The translations under genes were made by a program, and so were the position numbers. Positions 50,844 through 59,253 of a DNA stretch of 64,000 bases are shown here, piece by piece. Every line of letters starts with the position of its first letter. Position 1 is the stretch's first letter. Source of the stretch: Neobacillus ginsengisoli (lineage in GTDB: Bacteria; Bacillota; Bacilli; Bacillales_B; DSM-18226); the NCBI RefSeq assembly GCF_030813055.1, contig NZ_JAUSTW010000001.1:248001-312000 (forward strand), in the 5' to 3' direction. The notes under the pieces were generated by a model, which worked only from the letters and a program-made list of their open reading frames with translations, was not told where the DNA came from and made no database searches.

Positions 50844-51786
50844 TTTAATCAAAAATGAATGTATGAAAATTTTTAAAAGACCGGGAACCTATGTGATGAT
50901 TGCCATCCTTATTGTAATGACCTCCGTTGTGGGTGCATTTCTTAAGTATCAGGAGGGCGGTAAAAATTCGGCTGTAGATCCAAAGTGGGAACAAACACTC
51001 CAGCAGGAAAATGATGCATTAAAGAAACAGGTGGAAGCAAGCGGTGCAAAAATGGAGAAGCAATATCTTCAAAAATCGATTGCAATTAATGATTATCGTA
51101 TAAAGCATCATATTCCGCCTGAACAAAATTATAATGTCTGGAAGTTTGTTACCGATGCATCGCAACTCATCCAATTAGCCGGGTTGTTTACGATCATTAT
51201 ATCAGCAGGAATCGTTGCAAGTGAGTTTAATTGGGGGACGATTAAGCTACTATTAATTCGGCCGATTAACCGAAGTAAGATCTTAATTTCCAAGTATCTA
51301 ACCGTCTTATTATTCGCTTTATTTTTGCTCGCCATTTTATTTGTTTATTCAACAGCAATTGGTGCGATTCTTTTTGGAATGCCCGAAAAAGCTGCTTCTT
51401 ATCTGAATTATTATAACGGTCAGGTCACCGAGCAAAATATGATTGTCCATTTAATGATTTATTATGGCTTGAACTCAATTAATATGATCATGCTTGCTAC
51501 TATGGCTTTTATGATTTCGTCTGTTTTCCGCAATAGCTCTCTTGCCATTGGCTTATCGCTATTTTTAATGTTTACTGGCGGACAAATCACTAACCTGATA
51601 TCTCTCAAGTTCTCTTGGGCAAAGTACATCTTGTTTGCAAATACAGACCTAATGCAATATTTCGAAGGCACCCCAATGGTTGATGGGATGACCCTGTCCT
51701 TCTCGGTGTTTATGCTATTTATTTACTTTTTGATTTTCCAATTCTTTGCCTTCATTGTTTTCAAAAAAAGGGATGTAGCAGCCTAG
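50836..51786 (+). CDS. ABC-2 type permease of the same exporter
   Basis: The 316-residue membrane protein has one N-terminal helix, a charged extracytoplasmic region (about residues 40-105, predicted helical, rich in K, Q and E) and five further helices, the layout of ABC-2 permeases paired with BcrA-like ATPases. I chose ATG 50836 with AAAAGGAGG upstream within the ATPase gene; the frame is open from 50803. Coupled translation with the ATPase is likely. Confidence 0.88.
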   Translation: MLNLIKNECMKIFKRPGTYVMIAILIVMTSVVGAFLKYQEGGKNSAVDPKWEQTLQQENDALKKQVEASGAKMEKQYLQKSIAINDYRIKHHIPPEQNYNVWKFVTDASQLIQLAGLFTIIISAGIVASEFNWGTIKLLLIRPINRSKILISKYLTVLLFALFLLAILFVYSTAIGAILFGMPEKAASYLNYYNGQVTEQNMIVHLMIYYGLNSINMIMLATMAFMISSVFRNSSLAIGLSLFLMFTGGQITNLISLKFSWAKYILFANTDLMQYFEGTPMVDGMTLSFSVFMLFIYFLIFQFFAFIVFKKRDVAA

Positions 51787-51822
51787 AAATACCCCCGGGA
51801 TTTTCTCCGGGGGGTATTTTTA
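51787..51822. terminator. Bidirectional terminator after the ABC pair
   Basis: AAATACCCCCGG pairs with CCGGGGGGTATTT (one bulged G) around an 8-base loop, with T-rich flanks on both strands. Confidence 0.85.
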
Positions 51823-52293
51823 GTAAAACGGATAGAAGTAATAAGTTAAAACACCTATTATGATGCCTGTTATGGCTCCAAAGAACACTTCCGCTGGCTG
51901 GTGCCCTAATAATTCTTTTAATTTTTCTCTGGACTCCGTTTTTTTTAAGTTTGGGTCTTTCAAGGTTTCAATTAATCGATTGAAATCAACTAGCAAATTA
52001 TTTAAAACTTCTGCATGATATCCTGCATGTCTTCGAACACCTGTAGCATCATGCATAACAATCGCTGCAACCACAACACAAATGGCAAACTCATTTGAAT
52101 AAAATCCTGAAGTCAATCCGATTGCTGTAGTCAATGAAATAATCGTTGATGTATGAGAACTCGGCATTCCGCCTGTGCTAAACATCAACTTCCAATTTAT
52201 TTCACCAGAGGTTAAAAAGTGAATAGGGATTTTTACGAATTGTGCAATCAGCATTCCTAAAAGTGCTGCCAAAATTGGATAGGATAAAAACAT
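51820..52293 (-). CDS. Divergent PAP2 family membrane protein (YuiD-like, DUF212)
   Basis: The 157-residue protein has about four membrane helices and the divergent PAP2 motifs STGGMPSSHTSTIISL and DATGVRRHAGYHAEVLN. Family members are assumed to be lipid phosphatases but the activity is unproven. The start at ATG 52293 follows TAGGAGGA. Not part of the syntenic core between tcdA and rarA; B. subtilis has its yuiD elsewhere. Confidence 0.88.
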   Translation of the reverse strand: MFLSYPILAALLGMLIAQFVKIPIHFLTSGEINWKLMFSTGGMPSSHTSTIISLTTAIGLTSGFYSNEFAICVVVAAIVMHDATGVRRHAGYHAEVLNNLLVDFNRLIETLKDPNLKKTESREKLKELLGHQPAEVFFGAITGIIIGVLTYYFYPFY

Positions 52294-52361
52294 ATTGTCC
52301 TCCTAAAATAGGATTGTATGCATACTATGAAACCATTAGCTTGAATTATATCTTCTCCTTT

Positions 52362-53819
52362 TTAACTGTTTTTATAAACTAAATACCCCCATTGATTTGA
52401 GGTAATGACCTTTAACTGATTTGAGCTTATTAATTGAACATTACACAATTTTTTCGGGATCATTAGCAGTGCATTTTTAGCCTTTAAGAATTCATTTAAC
52501 CCTCCATTTTCAACATGTAAATCGTCAGCTAACTCTGCAGTTAGAACTTCACTTTGAAGCCAATTTGCAGTGCTTGATGGATGGTAAATATATAAACTGT
52601 CGCCTTTTGTTTCTGTCTTTTTCGTTATTTTTTCAATTAAGCTCTGCTTTAAATCCGGTAATGGATGACTTAAATATTTGTCAATGTCCCATTCATAATT
52701 TACTGAAACAAAAAGTATCGATAGGATAAGAATGACTCTCGGAATCCACTTTCCCTTCATTAAAAATTTACTTGCAAGAGCTCCGACGATGATTGATAAA
52801 GCAGGATATACCGGCAAAATATACCATCTTATTTTGGTTTTCGCAACGGTAAAAAGGAGGAAAGGTACCAACACCCATAAACAAACACCAATCATGTCGT
52901 TCTTCTTCTTAGAAGATATTAATTTTTTAATTGAAAAATTTCTTTTAAGAAAAAAAAGTAAAACTAATGGGCATAAGATCATAATCCAAAAGCTGAAAAA
53001 CCTGAGTAAAATGGATACATAATAAAGTACTCCCCCAACGTGACCCTCAATCGTCGTGGATGACCTTTGTAATAAATCATACAGTATCATTTCTTTAAAA
53101 AATTTAAGACCATCATACTGGTATCGAAAGACTCCCCAAATAAGAATAGGCAAAAACATGCACATACCTAAAAAAAACCAGTTTTTAAAAGAGAGCTGTT
53201 TATATTTACCGGTGAAAAAGAGATATAAAACCATAATGATTGCAATATTTCCTGAATGCCAGCTTTTTGTTAAAAATGCAAAAGCAAACGCCAGTCCAGA
53301 AACATATAACCATTTAATATTTTTATTCCATAATAATAAAGATAGATTGGCTATTGTAAAGAGGAATACAAAAAGTGAATCTGCATCCCCGGTTCTTGCA
53401 CTATGATTAATTAAAAATTGTGTACAAGTCGACAATACTACCATGGATATGATGGAAGCAACTTTTCCATATTTTTTGCAGACGAAAACAGTCACCATAA
53501 TAATCGTTAACATAGCAAAAATTGCTGAGAATAGTCTCAATCCAAGTGCATTAAAACCAGCTATTTTGTAACCTGCGATAATTGCCCAAAAACTAAGCAA
53601 TGGTTTTAGATTCCAATAATCGATTTTATCTCGGTATGTATTAACAATATAGTTATTGTTTTTTATCATTTCATAGGCACTTACACCGTGCCTCGCCTCA
53701 TCCCAGCTGTAAATAGGAAAATATCCTAATCGATCAAAAAGATTAAATGCAGCCATTACCAACAAAATCAGTATGGTAAAAAAATATAAAATATCAGATT
53801 TATTATTTGGACGATCCAC
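52362..53819 (-). CDS. Membrane glycosyltransferase, GT39/ArnT-like family
   Basis: The 485-residue protein has about ten membrane helices. The first external loop carries YSWDEARHGVSAYEMIKN, the acidic motif of GT39/PMT_2 enzymes such as ArnT, which transfer sugars from polyprenyl phosphate carriers, followed by WNLKPLLSFW. A soluble C-terminal domain of about 100 residues follows. The acceptor (lipid, teichoic acid or protein) cannot be told. The start is GTG 53819, with GGGAG upstream. Probably acquired, with its neighbours, at this site. Confidence 0.82.
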   Translation of the reverse strand: MDRPNNKSDILYFFTILILLVMAAFNLFDRLGYFPIYSWDEARHGVSAYEMIKNNNYIVNTYRDKIDYWNLKPLLSFWAIIAGYKIAGFNALGLRLFSAIFAMLTIIMVTVFVCKKYGKVASIISMVVLSTCTQFLINHSARTGDADSLFVFLFTIANLSLLLWNKNIKWLYVSGLAFAFAFLTKSWHSGNIAIIMVLYLFFTGKYKQLSFKNWFFLGMCMFLPILIWGVFRYQYDGLKFFKEMILYDLLQRSSTTIEGHVGGVLYYVSILLRFFSFWIMILCPLVLLFFLKRNFSIKKLISSKKKNDMIGVCLWVLVPFLLFTVAKTKIRWYILPVYPALSIIVGALASKFLMKGKWIPRVILILSILFVSVNYEWDIDKYLSHPLPDLKQSLIEKITKKTETKGDSLYIYHPSSTANWLQSEVLTAELADDLHVENGGLNEFLKAKNALLMIPKKLCNVQLISSNQLKVITSNQWGYLVYKNS

Positions 53820-53932
53820 CGTAAGAGGCTCCCTTTCACTACAGTTTTTTTTATATTAAGTTGAACATGAAAAATTAAAAATCCCCTTATAAATATCTTA
53901 AATAATTATTAAAAGTTGCTGGGTGGCGCTGT

Positions 53933-53979
53933 AAAAAAAGGATGACTTTTAAGGGTAGCGCCCTTATGAGTCATCCTTT
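53933..53979 (-). terminator. Terminator of rarA with an internal second hairpin
   Basis: AAAGGATGACT and AGTCATCCTTT form an outer 11-bp stem; AAGGG/CCCTT forms a second stem inside the loop. Read on the minus strand it is followed by TTTTTTT, and it overlaps the rarA stop codon. Confidence 0.8.
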
Positions 53980-55248
53980 AATTTTTTTCGAAAGCCTTTC
54001 ATAAACTGTCGCAAGTGCTTGTTCAAATTTACCAGTCTTTTTGGGTTGATAATATTGTTTGTTTTTAATTCTATTCGGTAAATATTGCTGCGACACCCAG
54101 CCTGTTTCATAATTGTGCGGATATAAATAGCCAATTCCTCTTCCCAACTCTTTTGCCCCTTTATAATGGGCGTCGCGTAAATGGTCGGGAACTTCACCGG
54201 TGACTCCTTTTTGAATATCTGAAAGCGCTGCTTCAATCGCTAAAATGGCGGAGTTCGATTTTGGCGATAAGCATAACTCAATTACGGCATTCGCTAATGG
54301 AATTCTTGCCTCCGGAAAGCCAAATCTTTCTGCTGCTTCAATTGCGGCTAATGTACGTGCACCTGCCTGAGGATTGGCTAAGCCCACATCTTCATAGGCG
54401 ATTACAAGTAACCTTCTGCTTATGCTGATAAGGTCACCGGCCTCTATCAATCTTCCGAGATAATGGAGTGCTGCATTCACATCACTTCCGCGAATCGATT
54501 TTTGGAAGGCTGAAAGAACATCATAATGTGCATCCCCATCCTTGTCAGCCACGATGCTTTTCTTTTGTAAGCATTCTTCGGCAGTTGATAAATCAATATG
54601 AATGACATTATCATCATCTTTATCTGTTGAAAGTACCGCTAATTCCAGAGCATTAAGCGAACTTCTTACATCTCCATTTGATGCATTGGCAAAATGTTGC
54701 ATTGCCTCCTCTGAAACCTTAACATGTAACATTCCTAAGCCGCGTTCTTCATCTTCAAGGGCTTTGGTTAATGCGATTTTCATTTCATCAGGAGTTAATG
54801 GCTTCAGCTCGAAAATTTGACAGCGGCTGCGTATGGCGGGATTAATGGCATGATAAGGATTGGCGGTGGTTGCTCCAATTAACGTGATCATTCCGTTTTC
54901 CAAGTAGGGCAGAAGGAAATCTTGTTTTCCTTTATCCAGACGATGTACCTCATCCAGGAGCAGAACCACCTTCCCGGACATTTTCGCCTCAGCTGCAACA
55001 ATTTCCATATCTTTTTTATTATTTGTTACGGCGTTCAGTGTGCGAAAAGCATATTTCGTACTTCCTGCAATCGCGCTGGCAATCGACGTTTTGCCAATGC
55101 CGGGCGGACCGTACAATATCATTGAAGTCAGTTGCTTGGCTTTTACCATTCTGGCAATAATTTTATCATCAGCAACAAGATGCTGCTGTCCAACGACCTC
55201 TTCAATTGTTCTCGGACGCATTCGAAATGCTAGAGGCTTTTGTGGCAT
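53971..55248 (-). CDS. rarA: Replication-associated recombination protein RarA (YrvN)
   Basis: RarA (MgsA) is an AAA+ ATPase acting at stalled forks. The 425-residue protein begins with LAFRMRPRTIEEVVGQQHL, has Walker A GPPGIGKTS, Walker B LLLDEVHRL, sensor 1 GATTANP, and a C-terminal tetramer domain (GARTLAAIEAAERFG, HLRDAHYKGAKELGRG). The start at ATG 55248 follows GGAGAGATG. In B. subtilis it directly follows yrvM; here 6 kb separates them and it is on the minus strand. Confidence 0.96.
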   Translation of the reverse strand: MPQKPLAFRMRPRTIEEVVGQQHLVADDKIIARMVKAKQLTSMILYGPPGIGKTSIASAIAGSTKYAFRTLNAVTNNKKDMEIVAAEAKMSGKVVLLLDEVHRLDKGKQDFLLPYLENGMITLIGATTANPYHAINPAIRSRCQIFELKPLTPDEMKIALTKALEDEERGLGMLHVKVSEEAMQHFANASNGDVRSSLNALELAVLSTDKDDDNVIHIDLSTAEECLQKKSIVADKDGDAHYDVLSAFQKSIRGSDVNAALHYLGRLIEAGDLISISRRLLVIAYEDVGLANPQAGARTLAAIEAAERFGFPEARIPLANAVIELCLSPKSNSAILAIEAALSDIQKGVTGEVPDHLRDAHYKGAKELGRGIGYLYPHNYETGWVSQQYLPNRIKNKQYYQPKKTGKFEQALATVYERLSKKIKG

Positions 55249-55416
55249 TATTCATCTCTCCAATTAAACTAAAAAATAAATAGTATTACCTACACCTTAA
55301 CATTTTCCCTCTAAAAAGCATATTAAAGAACAATGTGTTATAATATTTAATGCCTATCAAATTACTGTGGATTTTGTATTAATATAAATAATGAATAAAT
55401 AATGAGGTGTACGGAA

Positions 55417-55836
55417 ATGAAAATTTCGACAAAGGGGCGTTATGGTCTTACTATTATGATCGAGCTTGCAAAAAAGCATGGTGAAGGTCCTATTTCATTA
55501 AAAGCAATAGCCCAGGCAAATGAATTATCTGAGCATTACCTGGAACAATTAATTGCCCCATTAAGAAATGCGGGATTAGTAAAAAGCATCAGGGGAGCTT
55601 ATGGCGGCTATGTTCTCACAGATATTCCTTCAAAAATTACAGCCGGGGATGTAATTCGTGTCTTAGAAGGACCGATTACCCCTGTCGAGGGTATTGAGGA
55701 CGAAGAACCGGCTAAACGGGAGCTTTGGATTCGAATTCGCGATGCAATAAAGAATGTTCTTGATAATACAACACTCGAAGATTTAGCCAGTCATAGTGAA
55801 GACGGTGAATCAGACGCTTATATGTTTTATATTTAA
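55417..55836 (+). CDS. cymR: Rrf2-family repressor CymR
   Basis: CymR, complexed with CysK, is the master repressor of cysteine metabolism in Bacilli. The 139-residue protein begins MKISTKGRYGLTIMIELAKK and has the winged helix with LSEHYLEQLIAPLRNAGLVKSIRG. Unlike IscR it has no conserved cysteine cluster in the middle loop (the protein lacks cysteines entirely), so it is not an Fe-S sensor. I chose ATG 55417 with GAGGTG upstream. A cysteine desulfurase gene follows. Confidence 0.92.
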   Translation: MKISTKGRYGLTIMIELAKKHGEGPISLKAIAQANELSEHYLEQLIAPLRNAGLVKSIRGAYGGYVLTDIPSKITAGDVIRVLEGPITPVEGIEDEEPAKRELWIRIRDAIKNVLDNTTLEDLASHSEDGESDAYMFYI

Positions 55837-55899
55837 TGTCAAAATTAATAAAGAATACTTGCCGATTAGCTAGCCGTTAGGCGGTTCATGAGGCGTAGT

Positions 55900-55942
55900 T
55901 GCACTTATGCGTTCAGAATTTATGGATATAAATTCTGATTAG
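55900..55942. repeat. Dispersed palindromic repeat, copy 1
   Basis: A 43-bp element containing the palindrome CAGAATTTAT-GGAT-ATAAATTCTG (55914-55937). It matches 62217-62259 at 38 of 43 positions. It sits between cymR and the desulfurase gene, 35 bases before the latter's start. Confidence 0.8.
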
Positions 55943-55976
55943 CCAATAGAGAACTATTTTGATTGAAGGTGATACT

Positions 55977-57119
55977 ATGGAACGAATCTATCTTGACCAT
56001 GCAGCGACAACACCGATGCATCCAAAAGTTATTGAAAAAATGATGGAAGTAATGAATTCTACTTTCGGAAATCCTTCAAGCATCCATGCTTTTGGCAGGG
56101 ATTCAAGACATCAAATCGATCTTGCGCGGGAAACTTTAGCTCACAGTATTGGAGCTAAGGAAAGCGAGATTATTATAACAAGCGGTGGAACCGAAGCAGA
56201 TAATATGGCTCTTTTTGGTGCAGCGGAAAGTTATCAGCATAATGGAAAGCATATTATTTCAACACAAGTAGAACATCATGCAGTACTACACGCATGTCAG
56301 CGATTAGAAAAAATAGGCTATGAGGTTACCTATTTGCCGGTTGATGAAACCGGCCGTATCTCGATAATGGACTTTCGTGATGCTCTAAGGGATGATACCA
56401 TTTTGGTATCGATCATGTATGGCAACAACGAAGTAGGCACGATACAGCCGATTTCGGAAATAGGAATGCTTTTAAAAGACCATCAAGCTCTCTTCCATAC
56501 AGATGCTGTACAGGCATATGGGGTGGAAAAAATTGATGTCAATGAAAGCTGCATCGATTTATTGTCGGTCACTGCTCATAAACTTAATGGTCCGAAAGGC
56601 ACAGGCTTTCTTTATAATCGTGAAGGCGTAAAAATCATCCCCCGATCATTCGGCGGGGACCAAGAAAGAAAAAGACGGGCTGGGACAGAAAATGTTGCTT
56701 CGATTGCGGGGTTCCGCGAAGCGGTAATAATCGCAGGTGAGGAGCGGACTGCAAAAAGAGAGCGATTTGGAGAATTCAAAGACTTATTTATGAAAAAGTT
56801 AACTGAATACCATGTTGAATTCCAGCTAAACGGATCGCTTGAATTTTCGATGCCGCATGTATTAAACTTAAGCTTTCCCGGGACAAATGTGGAATCAATG
56901 CTTGTCAACCTTGATTTGGCAGGAATTGCGGTATCAAGCGGGTCTGCATGTACAGCAGGCTCAATCGAACCTTCCCATGTCCTAGTTGCAATGTTTGGAA
57001 AAGAATCAGAACGGTTAATCAATTCGATTCGTTTCAGCTTCGGCTACAACACGACAAAGGAACAAATTGTAAAAGCTGCTGAAGAGACGGCTAAGATTGT
57101 TTTGCGTCTGAAAAAATAA
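55977..57119 (+). CDS. Cysteine desulfurase (YrvO/IscS-like)
   Basis: This PLP enzyme delivers sulfur to MnmA for tRNA 2-thiouridine, as YrvO does in B. subtilis. The 380-residue product begins MERIYLDHAATTPMHP, has the PLP lysine in TAHKLNGPKGTG and the active cysteine in SSGSACTAGS. I chose ATG 55977 with GAAGGTGA upstream; the frame is open from 55959. It lies 39 bases before mnmA, supporting the pairing, and is distinct from the NAD-locus nifS copy. Confidence 0.93.
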   Translation: MERIYLDHAATTPMHPKVIEKMMEVMNSTFGNPSSIHAFGRDSRHQIDLARETLAHSIGAKESEIIITSGGTEADNMALFGAAESYQHNGKHIISTQVEHHAVLHACQRLEKIGYEVTYLPVDETGRISIMDFRDALRDDTILVSIMYGNNEVGTIQPISEIGMLLKDHQALFHTDAVQAYGVEKIDVNESCIDLLSVTAHKLNGPKGTGFLYNREGVKIIPRSFGGDQERKRRAGTENVASIAGFREAVIIAGEERTAKRERFGEFKDLFMKKLTEYHVEFQLNGSLEFSMPHVLNLSFPGTNVESMLVNLDLAGIAVSSGSACTAGSIEPSHVLVAMFGKESERLINSIRFSFGYNTTKEQIVKAAEETAKIVLRLKK

Positions 57120-57152
57120 ATGCACTGCCATAGTTATGGTAAAGAGAGGTGA

Positions 57153-58277
<1,125 letters not shown>

Positions 58278-58280
58278 AAT

Positions 58281-58318
58281 AATCCCTGACTCCTATTCCC
58301 GGAGTCGGGGATTTTTAT
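58281..58318 (+). terminator. Terminator after mnmA
   Basis: AATCCCTGACTCC and GGAGTCGGGGATT form a 13-bp stem (one G-T pair) with a 7-base loop, followed by TTTATCTT. Confidence 0.9.
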
Positions 58319-58357
58319 CTTAAAGAATAAGAAAGTATAAATTTTTGACTTTGAGAA

Positions 58358-58512
58358 TTGTCTAGCTCCTGCGCCCAGCGGCTAGTGTACTTCCCTCACC
58401 TCCTTACGATAAGTCAACATCGAAAAGGCTTACGCTCTTCGTGTTTCCTTTATCTCATACGGTGTGCTCCAGTCCATACGCCGCTAAACGGGGCACTTGC
58501 TCTTTTCTTATC
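58358..58512. repeat. Dispersed intergenic repeat of the TTGTCTAGCTCC type
   Basis: The 274-base gap between mnmA and the TPR gene contains a segment beginning TTGTCTAGCTCCTGCGCCC, with AGCGGCTAG near its left end and GCCGCTAAACGGGGCACTTG near its right end. Sequences beginning this way are scattered between genes in many Bacillaceae (recalled). It has no open frame. It is the only copy in this window. Confidence 0.6.
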
Positions 58513-58566
58513 TTAAAGTGAAAAACGAAATATGATATACTTCCATTTAGGATGGAGTTGACAATA

Positions 58567-59220
58567 ATGGATAAAAACCAATTAGGTGTAAAATACATGC
58601 AAGAAGGCAACTGGGAAGAAGCGGCGAAGGCCTTTAATGAGGCGATTGAAGAAAACCCGAAAGACCCTGTTGCCTATATTAATTTCGGCAATGTTCTCTC
58701 AGCAGTTGGCGATGATGAAAAAGCATTGAAATTTTACCAAAAAGCAATCGAAATTGATGAAAACGCGGCAGCAGCTTATTACAGTGCCGGAAATCTCTAT
58801 TTCAGCAGCGACCGTTTTGATGAAGCGAAAAATATGTTTGAAACAGCAATGAAAAAAGGTCTGCAAACAAGTGACAATTACTTTATGTTGGGACTGACAC
58901 TTGTTCAGCTTGATCAGGTAAAATTCGCACTTCCCTATTTACAAAGAAGTGTTGAGATAAATGAAAAGGACCCGGAGGCACGGTTTCAATATGGATTGTG
59001 TCTTGCACAATTAGACTTAATCGATGAATCGATTGTTCAATTTGAAAAATGTATCGAGCTCGATTCCAAGCATTCAGATGCCTATTATAATTTAGGCGTT
59101 GCCTATGGATTTAAAGAAAATCCCTCTAAGGCATTAGCCATGTTTGAAAAAGCGCTTGAAATTCAACCGGATCATGTTCTGGCAGGATACGGAAAAAAAT
59201 TAATCGAGAACGCTAACTAA
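58567..59220 (+). CDS. TPR repeat protein (YrrB-like)
   Basis: The 217-residue protein consists of about six tetratricopeptide repeats (for example AAKAFNEAIEENPKDPVAYI and ALKFYQKAIEIDENAAAAYY), a scaffold for protein contacts. No enzyme domain is present. I chose ATG 58567 (GGAG ten bases upstream); the frame is open from 58552. By position it corresponds to B. subtilis YrrB. Confidence 0.9.
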   Translation: MDKNQLGVKYMQEGNWEEAAKAFNEAIEENPKDPVAYINFGNVLSAVGDDEKALKFYQKAIEIDENAAAAYYSAGNLYFSSDRFDEAKNMFETAMKKGLQTSDNYFMLGLTLVQLDQVKFALPYLQRSVEINEKDPEARFQYGLCLAQLDLIDESIVQFEKCIELDSKHSDAYYNLGVAYGFKENPSKALAMFEKALEIQPDHVLAGYGKKLIENAN

Positions 59221-59253
59221 TCATCTTATAAAATCCGGGGGGAGGGGCAGGAA

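Noticed and set aside
53964..54236. 90-codon minus-strand frame overlapping the rarA end
   Set aside because: Out-of-frame reading of rarA; rarA itself has full family motifs there.
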